NCBI GenBank assembly: GCA_013397865.1
Contig: VZTI01001288.1
Location: forward strand, 131,159-195,158
From: Struthidea cinerea
Taxonomy: Eukaryota > Chordata > Aves > Passeriformes > Corcoracidae
Length of the DNA stretch: 64,000 bases
Direction: 5' to 3'
A program made the position numbers and the translations under genes. The notes below the pieces were generated by a model, which made no database searches, had not been told where the DNA came from, and saw only the letters and a program-made list of their open reading frames with translations. Numbering within the stretch: position 1 is the first letter of the stretch; every line of letters begins with the position of its first letter. Shown here piece after piece: positions 1 through 13,175 of the stretch.

Positions 1-3000
1 GCGAATAAGAGAGAGAAGCAGAACAGAATAGAAAAGAGGAATTCCTGAGTTCAGGTTCTGCCTGGGTGTGACATCAATGATATCAACACCACAAAGGTTT
101 TAAAAGCAGGCAAAAGAGATGGTCACAAGGCCAGAGAGGTGACTGTATTATGACAGCAATATAAAAACAGAGTAGGTTGTCTGCTGCTACGTCATTTGTC
201 ACCTTCCAGAGAGGCCTGAGTGGCCCGTTCATCTCAGATTTATTGATGTGAGATTTCCACAGACTCACCAGCACTGGCTGAGCCCTTGGATGTGATTCTG
301 CACAAAGTCAGCGGGCAGGTAGGCGTGCAGCACTCACAGGGAGGGACCTCCCTGGCTGTTGGGTCCCTCCTCTGCACACTGCAGGATGGACAGCCATGCT
401 CTGCAATTTCATTCATAAATTCTTCGAGCCCAAGTCAGTTTGCACAGCCCAGTGATATCCTGCAATTTCAGCACAGGGTGGTCCTTTTAGTTTTCAGAAT
501 AATACTCCAGAGCCTTTTAACCAAATGGATGTGATATAAGCAATGGCTGCATTGGATATTTCACTGCTAGACTTGTAAATATGCAAACCCATCTGGCTGG
601 ACCATATTTTAAGAGAGTATGGATGCTAGCTTGTGTTATTACGAGGAGTGGGAACATTATGACGTGCTGTAAATTAAACAGCGATGTCCTGCACAAAGAA
701 CTTTCCATCCCAACCACATTGTAGGCGATTTCTAGGAATAGTTTCTTCTGCTTCAAGGAGAAAATGATACAAAAGCTAAACGTAGAAAATCTTCACTGAG
801 ACTGACCCAGCTATCACCCCCCAGCTCTCTGATTTTGCAATAAAGCAGAAGCTGATCAAATCCTGTGGAGCTGTTCAGGGCGCAGGGAAGTCTCCCACGT
901 ACCATAGGTATTTACTGAACAACTTGAATATCTTGAATCAAAACAAATGGGGCAGCTTTATCAGTAGACTTTCCCTGCTTTTCTAATCCTGTTTCTCATG
1001 CAAGCTCATTGTAATAATCCAGGCTGGATGTTGTCCAGGCAGCTGGTGGATGTTGTCATTCTTCCATTGACTTGACAATGGAGGTGTGGGCCAAGAGTGA
1101 GAACCTGGAAGAATAATTGCCTTGACCAAGACGGGTGGGAAAAGGCATCGCTGGCAGTTTTGGAGGTAGTAATTACTAAGAGCCATGCAAAATCCTCTCC
1201 ATCTCTTTCTGGATGACTGAAAGGATTCAGCTCTGCATGCCATCACTGGGGTTTTTGGCTTGGAGAGGTATTTGGAAGTTCATTCATTACTTGTTATAAT
1301 CCCTCCCAGTTCAGCTGTGCTGAAAGCGAAATATTTACATTAGAAATAACATCCTCACTGCCAGTAACTGAGCTGCCCATTGTAGAACCTGTGAGGGAAA
1401 TGAAGTCTTTATAGTGCTCTTTGCTCTGCCATTCTCTTGATCACTCAGATTTTGCTCCCTTGGTACTCTAATGCATGTGTGACCTTCAAAACAAACCCTG
1501 AGCACGGCAGCAGAGCCAGCTTTTTGCTACACAGAACAGAGTTTCAAACACGTCCCTTTTGAACTACCCACCTCTTGAATCTGTGACCAGTTTTGGACCT
1601 TGGCTACATCCACTCTGTTCAGGCTTTCTTACTTTCTGCAGATTTATTTTGCCCTGCTAACATGATTTGAGTCCAAACACTACATCACAAGTGTGGGCTT
1701 TTCGGCAGCTCTCCAGCGCTGTGCTGAATCTTTCTCTTTTGCCTTGCTTTTAAAAATTCCAGTCTATGTGGATAGAGCTGCTGCTGCTTTTAAGGCATGT
1801 CTTGTTGAAGCTTTGCAGGCTCCTTCAGATTTGCCCAGGACTCTATTATAAAAGGAGAAACTAAATCTCTTATCCATTCCACTTCCAAATCTGTGTGTTT
1901 CTCTTATTTCCAAACACTTCATTTAGAAAGCTGGCCAGAGAATCCTGAGCTAATGCCACGTGCCTCATGCAGTCCTGTTGTTTAGTCCAGGCAAGCTTTG
2001 CTTTTGTAAACTTTTTTAGAGATCTAGAATTAAATGTGAAACATGAGTCAAACAGTTTTTGAATGTGTTTAACTTGGAAGACTTTTTAGTTATGATGTCC
2101 TGATTCAACACAGGAGAATGTACTTTCTTGCCCCCAAACAGCTTTGTAAGATGGCTATCAACCGGATAGATACGGACTTACTCATCTTGCTCCTGATCCA
2201 TTTGCTTCGGTTACTCCAACTCCAGTAAGACAAACCAGGAAACTTTGCCAAAGAAACTCATGTTTCTGTGACTTCAAAATGAAAAGAAACCCTGGGTCTG
2301 CAGGAAATACTCCCATCTTTGAAGGAGTTTGGAGCAGACAGGCACAGAATCCACTTTGGCCCACCATTGCAGCAGAAATATTTTATGCAGACCAGGTATG
2401 AGGGAATTGAGCACAGCCATGTTGTGAAACTCTTGTCTAACCCATAAACCTGTAGAAAAATCCCATCACTGTTAAAATCTGCAGGGCCACATGGTGATTT
2501 GAAAGATCCTTTGGACCAGATTTGAGTAATTCTTTGGCCTCGTTCTTTCACCTCAAGAGTCTGTACCAAAGAGCTCACATCCCTACTCCAGTGTCTGATC
2601 TACTGTTTACAGCCCTGTTGGCAAATGCTGACTTTTTATCCCTCTGGCTTCATCTGGATGACCTTAGGTTTTGTCTTCCACTGTCAGAGCTGTCGTGCAG
2701 ACCTGCAGCAGGCGAACATCAACAGAGTTTGCTTCTGGTCAACCCTGCTCCGCAGAGCAAGAGGATCTGCTGACTTTTGGGGAGGTTGGTTGAGGCAAAC
2801 TCCATCGAAGAGTGCATTACATCCCTCAGGGAAAATTGTCTTGTAATGGCCCCTCAGCACCTCTGGAGCTGGTCTGTGCTGGGTCAGACAATGGTGCCAT
2901 TCCCTGGCCGTGCCCTCACGTTAAAGAGATTTGCACCACGCGTAAACATCGCTTATCACGACTTCCTCTCTTCCGAGCATGGCGTGGAGAACTCGTTTTG

Positions 3001-4748
3001 GCATGGAAAAAAAATAATGGTAATCTACAGCCACTATATCTGTCCTGTATCAAGGTCAGAGCATTCCTGACCCAAGTTCTGGCTCTGATGCCTTGGAGCT
3101 CTGTGTGTGCTCTCTGGTTTAAAGGTTTTCTGCAACAAAAAGCTATTCAAAACTCGGAACAAAAACACAGAAAAAGCAGGGCATGGTCTGTTATCCTAAG
3201 TCAGCTCGTGGAAACTTGCTGCCAATTGACCAATATTTTCCACTCATCCGAGATAGTGGTGGAGGTCAATGTTCATTTATTACCTCAGCTGGCCTAAAAT
3301 GTCACCAGTGGTTGTTTATCTCAGCTATGCACCTCATGCAGCTACGAGCTGTAGCCTTGGCTGCTTGACAGTGCAAAACCAAGAGGGACTCGGTCTGAAG
3401 TCATGTTTTATTCAGTTGCCTCTGGCCAGATTCGTTCTGTTACCCTTGTACAGTCACGTTATTTGTAACAGTTGGCCAAAGATGCGCCCGTGTACATCAG
3501 GAACGACTCAGGAAGCCACAGTGGAAGAGGAAGGATTAGCAGGGACCTGATGTCCCCACCAGGAGAAAAGAAGTTGTGTCCATGTGAATGGCTCTGTGTT
3601 GGTTATCTGCAGGTGCTGGGTCCTCTTGTGAATATTTCAGGCTTTATCTGGGGTCTGCGCTGTCTGTGTGAAAGAACAGTGCTAATCTGATCAGCTTTGG
3701 CAAGTTATTAAGTGACACCTCTTGTCATAATCCAGACTTTTGGTTTGGTACTCACTTGGCTTTCAACAAACTGGTCTCTTCTGTGGGAACAGAGTTTACA
3801 TGCAAAAGCTCTGATTAAACAGTTTCATTGTGCATTTTTAAACAACAAACATGCTTTTGGTTGTTAGAGTAGATTATTGACATTCATGTTTCAGCCTAAA
3901 AGCAAGTTTAAAACCATCACATCTTGGAATTTTATACCTTTTCTTCCCACTGACAAACATTCAGATCCCATTCCCTCAGCTCTGGACACACAGATGTTTT
4001 CTCCTCATTTCTGGAGCCGTGGACACAATCCAGATCCTGAACAAGCAGGGCTTTTTCTGTCCTAGAGATCTTCAGAGATGAACAAATTTAAGCACATGGC
4101 TCCTCCAGATTTTGTCAGAGTTTGGATTTATATACAGAAGAAGAACTGGAATTTTGCTCTTGTGATTGGGTACTACTCTGCATTTGACCTATGTATGTTT
4201 CTGAAATGGATCTAATACTAAGGCAAGCAGAAACAGAGACTCTACAGGTTGGGCTTCCCTGAAGATCTTGTTTGAGGTGGAGAGGTTCACATGTTCTCTT
4301 GGAGAGGAGTCCAACGTGTTTCCTGCTTATGAAGCCTTCACTCTTCAAGGTATGAGCCCAGCTTAGTTACTTCCATTTATGTTTTTTTAGAAATTTGAAT
4401 GTATGGGAGTAAATTTCCCATTTTGGCTCAGAGAGTTCAGGGGTTTTGCCTCTGCTCCTATTATTACTTCATTAAGTTCTTCCTCTTTATGATTCTTTTG
4501 CATCATACTATTGAGTTATGACACCCATGACTGACCTGCCAGAGCATTGCTTGGCATTTGTGACCAGCCCTCTCCAAATTTCAGATCTTTAGTTTTAGCA
4601 GCCCTCAATCTCCTGTAGTTTATGGCCATGTCCATTTTAATGTCTTTCTTGGTGGCTTTATGCTCAATCCCTTCAGTGATTTTCCTTTTCACTCACACGA
4701 GTGTCACACCATTTTGTGCTCAGCACAGGAGCAGATCAAGCCCCACCA
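1..4748. other. Non-coding unique sequence, no gene seen
   Basis: No exon, RNA gene or repeat family can be supported here. The longest ATG-type open frame is 161 codons on the plus strand at 2812-3297; it overlaps several other open frames and its translation has no domain, low-complexity bias or motif I recognise, so I treat it as chance. An isolated TATAAAAG lies at 1847-1854 with no other promoter signal around it. Otherwise I see nothing but ordinary AT-rich unique sequence. Confidence 0.7.
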
Positions 4749-4847
4749 AACCATCCCATGGTTCTGGATTTGTGAGGCACCTTCCCCACGGAAGGTAAAG
4801 ATCTGCTAAGCAAGATGCTGAAGGGATTGATGGTTGCTTAGCAGATC
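4749..4847. repeat. Cluster of three stem-loops, largest a perfect 14-bp inverted repeat
   Basis: Three inverted repeats follow one another. The first has 6-bp arms (AACCAT/ATGGTT) at 4749-4763 with a 3-base loop. The second has 6-bp arms (CCTTCC/GGAAGG) at 4780-4795 with a 4-base loop. The third has perfect 14-bp arms, GATCTGCTAAGCAA at 4800-4813 and its exact complement at 4834-4847, with a 20-base loop. By simple composition, a 14-bp perfect inverted repeat with a short loop is expected well under once in 64 kb. The stem is too short for a usual microRNA precursor, and I see no transposon ends or target duplication. Possible origins are a template-switch mutation, or a structured RNA or DNA element. 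The structure is seen directly; any function is unknown. Confidence 0.85.
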
Positions 4848-5445
4848 AGTCTCACTCCATAATTACGAAAGGATGTTTTTTAACCTTGGGGATGGAGTTC
4901 TGCAGGGGTCACTGGTGGGGTGCTTGTCACCCATGATGTTTATCATCCAAGGTTTTTCAAAACAGAGTGAGAACCTCCATCACCGGAGAGTTACAATGGT
5001 GTGTTTGTCACTCTGTGCTGGCATCTACGGTATGAACAAGACAGGGCACCATGGAGGGGGCTGGGGGGGATTGTTCTCTTGCAATATTTGCTGTCTTAGT
5101 CTTGTGTGGTCCTTGCCAATGTGTGTTTATTTCCCTCTTCACAGCCAGTGTGGTTTAATGCTTCAATCGGGGAAATTTCTGGCTGTCCAAAAGCGCCTTT
5201 TCACCTGCATGAAGTCGAAGAACAGAAACAATGTTAATTTGAGACAGAAACAGAAGTTTTGGCTCTGCTACCTTTGCTTTCTTCCAGTGATCATGAAATT
5301 ATTTAATTAATTCTTCTAGCAGAGTGAGAAAAAAGACATGAGGCTTAGAGTCATGCACACATGGCAAGCATAGATGTGATATTAGGTCATGTAGTCTTTT
5401 ATGGGCAACCCCTGGATGTTGGCTGGAATATTTCAAAATCCTGTT
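4848..5445. other. Non-coding sequence, no gene seen
   Basis: A 158-codon open frame at 4834-5310 begins inside the right arm of the 14-bp inverted repeat and has no recognisable domain. Within it a short run (GVLQGSLVG, encoded about 4894-4920) vaguely recalls the LINE reverse-transcriptase motif GVPQGSVLGP, but the flanking residues do not continue the match. I see nothing else. Confidence 0.6.
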
Positions 5446-5520
5446 ATCACAGAATGGGTAAGATTGGAAGGGGCCACAGTGGGTCCTCTGGTCCAACCTC
5501 CCTGTTCAACAGAACTCCAT
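5446..5520 (-). mobile_element. CR1 LINE 3'-end fragment, minus orientation
   Basis: The segment starts with TCACAGAATGGGTAAGATTGG and continues through a 'ggaagggrccac...gtcctctggtccaacctccc' type sequence. This is the reverse complement of the 3' terminal region of CR1 non-LTR retrotransposons, which end in short ATTCTRTG-like repeats. CR1 copies are usually 5'-truncated, and this one keeps only about 75 bp. No target-site duplication is expected for CR1. The boundary at 5520 is approximate, where similarity to my memory of the consensus fades. It carries no coding capacity. Confidence 0.85.
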
Positions 5521-5551
5521 TATCAATATTCTTTCCAAATCATAACCATTC

Positions 5552-5568
5552 ATTTATTTATTTATTTA
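5552..5568. repeat. (ATTT)n microsatellite, about four units
   Basis: Four tandem ATTT units followed by a final A lie just beyond the CR1 fragment. The same string would read as an AU-rich element if transcribed on the plus strand, but no 3' UTR context is visible, so I call it a simple repeat only. Confidence 0.9.
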
Positions 5569-8500
5569 GTTAATTATTGGGGCATAGGAGGGAAAATAAT
5601 GGAAGACATGAGAGTAGACACCTCCTGCATCATCTGGTGACCTGGAAAAAAGCTTAAGATGTTGTATGAACTCAGGAAATTTCAGGTCAGGGCTGTAGTG
5701 CTCCATCATTGTCCTTTCTCATCATCACTGATTTATCTGCTACCTCTAACTCCAGTAACAGTCAGAATAACATTTTCTTGGTGACAACATGATTTTTCTC
5801 CTTGCTTGCTTTCACTTCTTTGCTCCCCCGTGTATTTGGACAAACACAACTTGCGGCCACTGCCCCAGGGAGCCAGCAAAGATGTAAAACACTGAGTGGT
5901 TTGAGTGGTGGCTGTGCTTGGGTAACCACAGGTTTGTCTCAGAGCCCTGTGTCCACACTTGTCCTCTAAGATCAGGATGTGCAGCAATCCATCCCTTTCC
6001 CTAAAACTCTACCTACCTGGCTAATGTTTGGGACATGGGTGCAAAATGAAAGCATGGATGGCTCCTGAGAAGCAGGGCTGTATCTGGTACTGACTAGTGG
6101 TCTAGTGGTAAATAAAATCTGGGTAAACTGACCCAAATTCAAAGTGGAGCAAGCCCCACATTTTCTTTCAAATACACTGCTGGTACTGAAGTGTGGTCTG
6201 CCTCTGCTGTCATAGTTTTACTGGTGAGGAACTGGGGAAGTAGGAGACTGTAAACCCATTTGGTTCAGATAATCTGTTACATGAACTCTGTTGTTGAAGA
6301 GAAGGAAAAAAAACCCCATAAAATATTTATTTAGAAAGTGCAGCTTGTTCCTATTTGTGACCAAACATATTAAGAAGACTGAGCTTTGTGGGGGCATTTT
6401 TGAATGGAGGAGAGGGGAACCCTGTAATCACAAAAGCCTGTGAAAAGACATTATTTTTTCCCAAGGAAAAGAGCCCATTAAGAGATTTTAATGTACAATC
6501 CACGTAGCACCATATTATTGACCTCTCAACTCTCAGCCTGTTCAGCTCCCCTTCTCCTGCAGAGCTTTTTCCTTCAGTGTTCATAGCTCTCCTTTCACGG
6601 ATTCTCCTCTGCTTTTACCTCTCTCATCTCCTCTGCCTTTCCTCCATTTGGAGCACAAATCCAGCTCCCTGTGACCTCCCAAAAAACTGGTGTAGGCTCT
6701 CACCTCAGGTTGGAAAAGAGGCAGCTGTCACCTCAGGCAGTGGGGAGATCAGCAACTGGGTACAGGGCACAATGGGCTGGACCTCTGCACCAACAAGAGA
6801 GGTCTTATTCACACCAAATATTTGTTGAAAACTTGTGACAGAACATCCGAAATCCCAAAGTTTATGATAGGAAATGCTAGGTAAAAAATTTATGGTCTGG
6901 ATTGTACAGGAAAGTAGAGTTTGACAGATAAAGTGTTTCCTTGGGTCTTAAAAGCTACAAAACTCTTCATTTATTGGAGGAGAATTAGTGTGAGGTAATA
7001 CAAAAATATTAACTACAGGAGCTTTCAGAGGAGCTTAAAAGTTAGGAACTTAGCTGTCAAATAACTCGTCATATCTATTGCAGGAAAATGCAATGGAGCA
7101 ATTTATTTTCTGCTGCTAAATTTGACTCTTACCCTTCTGGGAGGGGTTAACATTTTTAATGCTGGATTAAGGTGTTCCGTAGCCTAGAGAAGAAATGCAA
7201 GGGCCACATTTTTGGGAAATGCACTCCCCTGAGCCAGTTCATTTGGACTGAAAGTGCATATGGGCCCTTTGGTGACTTAAGCCCACCACAGAACTCAGCA
7301 GGAACATGGGATTGCAAGGAGTGAATGTCGTATTGAGTAACCACTGCTGAAAGAGAGGGCTCTGTCTTTGACCTAGTCAGGAATAATTGATGGTACATTA
7401 TGGGAGGGGGAAGAGGACTTTTCATGAGATACTCCTGGAATAGTTTTGTGTTGGGATGGCTTTTCAAAGGCGCTGATTTAACCAGTTCCTTCATCCCCAC
7501 AAATGTTACATAAGAACCATTGGCAAAACTAACACACACACGCTTCTTGTACAAAGGACTAGAAAACCAACCCAGATGTTTACAAAGCAACCACAAAAGA
7601 CCGGAAGAAAAACAAACATACAGAGATGTTTTAAATGCAGAGCAACCAACAAACACAGGAAAAAAATACCCATGTTCCTGGCAGTAGCTTTTGAACATAC
7701 TGAAGCCATTTGGAGCAACCCTTCTTTAAACTTCCCCCAAGGCAGGTTTGAATTATCAGCTATGTTTTCATTCATCACTTAAGGTCAAAGACTTCATCTT
7801 TCAATATAGGCCTGCCCTTCTCTAAAAAGACAGATGGAAAAGGTGTAGCAGATCTTCATCTATTGCTCGATGATTAGTCTTAATTGGCTTACCCTGCTTT
7901 CCCCTACTTCCCTTCTCCTGACAGAAGCTTTACAGCGAGGACGTAAAAGAGGATGCTCTCGTCTCACTTGTGCTCCTCTGTGAGCAGACTGGTGCTGCTC
8001 CTGCTTCCCACCGGCCTCCACCTTCCTTAGGAATGGTTGAAGTTGGTATCTTTGCAGGTCCAGACGTGCACTGGGCCGCAGTGCAAATTGCTCTATGTCC
8101 GCTCCCTTCAGGCTGAGCTTTTGGGCTCTTTTCTGGGGACTTCTCAGTGCTTTAAAAGGTGTGAGAAGATCCAAGTGGAAGCGCTTTCCTCCCAGGTTGA
8201 AATGCCTTTCTGTGACACTGACAAAAGGAAGAGGATGGCCATGCCAACAACATGGACCCTTGCAAAGCTGCTCCTGAGAGTGTGGATTGCACTGAGTGAG
8301 GAGATGGATTTCTGCACCAACTTCTTGGTCTTCTTTGGCCAAAGCCACTACCCTTGTGATTTTTAGGTCAGAAAAAAGAGCTTTTTTTCCCCTCTGAGGT
8401 ATTTCTATGTCTCCTTTGTTTCCTCAGCAAGAATAGCTTGGAAAAATGCATTGCATTTGGACAATTCATGCAGTCACTCCTAAAATGCAGCTCACATTTT

Positions 8501-11500
8501 CCAGATGGCTTAATAACAAACTGATTTAATATCCTTTGCACTTGTATAAAAGTATTAAAGGATCTCACACATTCTTGTGCCTGGATGAGGTGGTCCTGAA
8601 CCGAGGACTACCAAATACAAGGCTAATTTGGATCTACATATGAACTTCACAAATTTGTTGCTAATTAATGAGTCCATTAACTTACAGTGAAGGTATCAGA
8701 ATTAATCCTGCTTTTTCTCGAAGAAAACTGTGTCTGTTACTCCTAAGCACAACAAAACACTGTAAAAGCTGTTTACTTTGGCTTCTGGTGTCCTGGATTT
8801 GCTGAAGGAGGTCATGGCTTTTGTCCTCATCTACCTACAAGGCAAAGTGCTTGAAGAGGAAAAATGCTCCTTTCAGGCTGGAATGTTGAGGTTGCAATTT
8901 ATCGTATGGGACTTGAAAGAGGGATTTTCAGTTCTAACTTGTTTGAAGAGGAATGGGCTGGTGAAAGAATTTAAGGGCACTTCTGAAATGAATGTTGCCT
9001 GTCTACGGAATGGCCTAGAAAGGAAACATCCGAGAGGATCTGTAGCTCAGCTATTCCACACTGCCTGAGCAGAATAATGAAACACTTCTCTTGAGATTTA
9101 CGAGCCTGGAAAATACACTGCAGATTTCCATCAAGGCCTGAAAATACTAGAGTCTGTTGTCGTAGTCTCTAGTACATCTCTTTTTCTACAAGCAATACAG
9201 GCTGGGAGTATTGGGAAGGAATCAGAGATGAAGTGCAAATGCAAACACAGAAAATAAATGTCATCAGACTCCCGAGCTGCAACTGTGAAAGAAGTTTTAT
9301 CTTTCTCCTGCAAACTCCCTATTCTTTTTTTTGTTGTTGTTTTCATAACTAAATACTGCCTCCAAATTGCCACCATTACATTGCAGGGCAAGGGCTGGTG
9401 AGGGAAGCACAAATTCTGTTGGAATTCTCTTTAGCAAATGCACAAGCAGTGGAGATGGTGAGTCCAGGCTGCTTCACCTCTGAAGGGCAGAGGCTGTCAG
9501 GAGTGTGCTGGGAATGCTGTTCCCTCGGCTGACAGGAATGCTCATCCATCCCTTCCTGTCCAGGAAAGGATGAGTGGGGCAGTGAATCATGCACTTCATG
9601 ATTTTGTGTTGGAGTGTGGAAGTCACAGACTCCTAAAAGCAGGATCACAAGACTGTCCACCCTGTCTCTGCCCCAGAGCACTGTCAGAGCTGAGAGGTGT
9701 GTGACAGTCATTGCTCCTTCTCATACCCAACAAATTTCAGTGCCTGAGATTCCCACCCTATGTTTGTTCTAACTGCTCAGTGGAATTTTTCCCTTGGCTG
9801 TAGTGCCAGCCTCTCTTGCTGCAAGTGTTTTCTATCACAGTTTATGTCATAGATAACGTTCCTTGGCAGCCACATCTGCTGGCAATATTGTTGGTATTAT
9901 TATTTTATCACTGCTGTGTTTTTAAAATGTCCAACCCACAGGTTTGGGAATGATTTTGGATGTGAGAAAACCTTTGTCACTTGATTAGGTGCATCAGCTC
10001 AAGGAATGAGATCTTACCCACTAGTCCTGGATCCCAGATGTAGGAGTGGGGACCAAACCCTCTGTGAACACACTTAAAGAAGGACTAGTTTGTGCTGTCG
10101 CCTCTCAGCAGAGCTTTAGAGGACCAGCTCTGAGCTCTGCTGAAAGCCCAGCTCGCAACTTGGGTGTAACAGTGTGGAGCTCATTCAAAAATCGAGTGCT
10201 GAACCCCTCTAATAAAAGAACCTTCTCTGCAAGGTTCCCCCAAGGGCATCCCAGAAGAGCCTATGGCCTAAGCAAGGAAAGCAAGTCCATCCTGATCCAT
10301 GGCTCTGCATCCTGATAGGAACTGCCTGTTACAAACTCACAGCACATGGGCTTGGCCGGTGATTCCCTGGTAAGGTGCCATGGGCAAGGACAGCCCCAGA
10401 TGCATTTGCGAGGAACAATTTTGCGGGTAGAGAATTCGAACAAGTGCCTTGTGTGTGGTGATTGATACTGCCAGGCGGACAATAATTATGATTTACACAC
10501 GATTTCTTTATTCTTGAGGGGAAATCCCAGTTGCCAAGTATGTTAACGAGGTATGTAATGGTGTGTTAACGGACACCATTAGTTTGCTGGACAAAACCGA
10601 GACCCCTGCCAAAACAAACCTTCTCCAGTGGTACGTTTTATGGATCAGCAGATTCTGAAAATGCTTCAGAGCGGGACTGGATGGTGGGGCACATGCTCTG
10701 GGAATGGCTAACAGCTTCCTAACCACAAGTTTAAAGGTATCTGTTAGTAATTAAATGCACTCAAGCAGTTGTTAATTCCAGTGTTGTGCAATTTCTCTAT
10801 GAGGTGCAATAATTGCAGTCCGGAAATAGTTTGTTTTAACGTTATGACCAGATTAGTATGGAAAGTAGTCCCAGCTTGTAGCAGCTCGTGTTAACTTCCG
10901 TCACCAGGGCCGAGGCGCTTGTCTGTGCTCGGGAATGTGCTCATGGCCCACGGCGTGCAGGGAACTGTGCCTCCCAAATCCTTCCTGGCACTGGCAGGAC
11001 CCAGTGCTGAGCTCAGCAAGGCTCTTGGGAGATGACCCTGGTACCACAAAGAAGAGTCTGGCAGACCCTCATGGCTCAGGGTGAGTTCTGAGCACTGAGG
11101 AGGCTCTTGGTTCAGCTGCTTTTGGAAGCAGGAGCAGCTGAGAAACTCCTGCACAGAGAGAATTGGGGTGGCTCAGAGCCTTTTTGAGGCGTGTCAGGGT
11201 CTGGGACAGTGTAGGAGGTCTTGGACTGAACCTGAGTCAAAAATGCTCACGGATACAGGTGCACGTTCTCAGCGGGAGCTGCCTGCAGCTTGGCAAGAAG
11301 ACTTTGTCCTGTGGTGGGAAGGTGGTATCACACCCTCCCAGCCTGCAGTGCTTTCCCTGAGAAAGCCTGATCTCCGTTTTCAAATTGGGTTATTTGTATA
11401 ATCCACGGTTCACCAAAAATTTTTGTGGGCCTGGACTTACTCTATTTCCAACAAAAAATTCAAGTTGTGGGGACTTCTGCAGTACCAGATGTGTTGGACA

Positions 11501-13052
11501 GCAGAGGTCAGTAACATCCTGGAAGTGTTGTGCCACAGTATTTGCCCCCGGGGTTGGATCCATGGGCAGATGTGAATATCCTGAAATCTCAGAAATCTCC
11601 AAAGCACATTTTATAAAAACCAAACTGTGTGAGCCATTTACTCCAAAGCAGAACTTCTATGGCCTCCCTGTGCTTCTTTCTGCTCAGCTGTTCAGCATAG
11701 GTGTACTCAATAAACCTCCTTAAAGCAGATTATTGCTTCAGTTATGAACCTTCATGTATTAATACAAGAATTTTGGAGCCTAAATATAAATTAAATAAAT
11801 AGCTGACAAGGCTGGAGTGATCCAACAATGATGCTGCTTCTTCCTTTGAAAGGTTTCCATTCATCTCACACATGATGGTCTAATCTTTGACCGAGACAAG
11901 AGTGTTACCTGGATAGTTTCCAGTTGTACTAATGGGAGCTGTGAAAATCCTGTGCATATCAGCAGGAGAAATGGCCCCCCTTTCCAAAGGGAATGGTTTT
12001 GGTTGTCCTTAGCGCATTACAATAACCAGCCACCACACTTAATGGCTTTTTGTACCACTTGCCCGCCCCTCCTCATATCTTTATCTCTTCATGCCATAAA
12101 AACACTGCGTTTTAAAATGAAATCAAGGAGACAGAAAACAGAGGAGACACGTTTTGCATAAAAAAAAGAAAAAACATGTGTTAGGAATAAAGGCCTGAAA
12201 TGGGCAAACATATTGAAGACATCCATGCCTTCCCCCTTTCAGGGAAGCAGGAGGGAAGCACCTCTCCTGTCTCTCCTTGCTGGGATGGGGGCTTGGTTTT
12301 CCTTCAAAATCAACCAGTTGTCCTCCCAAGAGAGGGGTCAGGTGGGCTTGGAGCAGAGTGTGGAGTTTTTCCACCCTGTGCTGCTCTGTGGGGATGTGGG
12401 CATGTTCTGGTACTTGTACTAGAGCTGAGCCTGCTGCTGGCACAGGCAGGTGAAATTCCACTGGCAGAGCCAGAGATGACTCTGGATAGTTTTTCAAGGG
12501 AGCGAGTTGTTCTCATTGCTCCTGGGAAGGACTGGATTAATCACGTTCATCCTCCGTGACAATCCTGCTCGGGACATTCAGTGTATGCTTGTACTGGAAT
12601 CAGATGTGGGTCAAGTTAAGTGAACTGTAGTTGGAACGGGTAATCCAGCATGGATTGCACAACTTTCCCATGAAAATGTTCAAGTGACTCTCTCACAAAA
12701 ACCTTCCTGCTGCTGCTGACCTGCTCCCTTCACCTGAGCTGGGTCTCAAGCTGTACTTGTGCTGTCCTGCAGTGATGCCAGGGCAGGCAGAGCTGAAGAA
12801 TGAAGGGCTTTCAGGGAGCCTGACTCCACCTGGGCTGCTCCTTCTTTTCTTCTTTGCCAAGAAAAATAAAAATATATTCTCCCCACAAACTCCTTGAAAA
12901 GGTTGAGGGGGGAAACGGCAGAAATATTTTAAGTGCTTGTTGTTTTTCCTAAGGGGACAAAAATGCAATGTGGTTTTATTCTAGCCATGCAAATATTTAT
13001 GTGAGCAAGAGAGAAGCAAGATCAGAGAGGATCACTGGGTTTGGTTGTGACA
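5569..13052. other. Non-coding unique sequence, no gene seen
   Basis: About 7.5 kb with no recognisable repeat family or exon. The longest open frame is 180 codons on the minus strand at 7156-7698, overlapped by a second minus-strand frame at 7506-7778; neither translation resembles a known family. Small GC-rich pockets occur at 10.9-11.1 and 12.2-12.5 kb. A short inverted repeat near 10.55 kb is listed separately. Confidence 0.65.
10541..10581. repeat. Repeated TGTTAACG motif with 9-bp inverted repeat
   Basis: TGTTAACG occurs at 10541-10548 and again at 10564-10571. The second copy sits in the loop of a 9-bp perfect inverted repeat, TAATGGTGT at 10556-10564 and ACACCATTA at 10573-10581. GTTAAC is itself a palindrome. 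Inverted repeats of this size with short loops are expected a few times in 64 kb by chance, so the arrangement is noted without a claim of function. Confidence 0.6.
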
Positions 13053-13175
13053 CAGGCTTTGGTGCCAGAGATGTGGATTTGCTCTTGGCTCTGCCAGAGC
13101 TTGCCTGTGTAACCTTGAACCAGCCACGTTCACCTCTGTGCCCACAGCTCCCCTCTGCTACAGCTGATGAGAACC
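13053..13175 (+). mobile_element. MIR-type SINE relic, plus orientation
   Basis: The run contains, in order, a 'cttggctctgccagagcttgc' block, 'ctgtgtaaccttgaaccagc', 'cacgttcacctctgtgccca' and a degraded 'cctctgctacagctgatgag' block. These match the order of the MIR core: 'ctctgccactt', 'tgtgtgaccttgggcaagt', 'cttaacctctctgtgcctcag', 'cctcatctgtaaaatg'. MIR and related CORE-SINEs are ancient in amniotes and appear in birds only as diverged relics, which fits the low identity. Ends are approximate and the subfamily cannot be told by eye. Confidence 0.75.

Noticed and set aside
1847..1854. TATAAAAG promoter-like box
   Set aside because: No CpG enrichment, no plausible first exon downstream and no LTR structure around it. 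TATA-like strings are expected by chance.
4894..4920. GVLQGSLVG string resembling the LINE reverse-transcriptase GVPQGSVLGP motif
   Set aside because: Similarity stops at once on both sides, and the downstream FADD-type motif is absent.
7156..7698. Minus-strand open frame of 180 codons
   Set aside because: No homology recognised, no splice or promoter context, and another minus-strand frame overlaps it.
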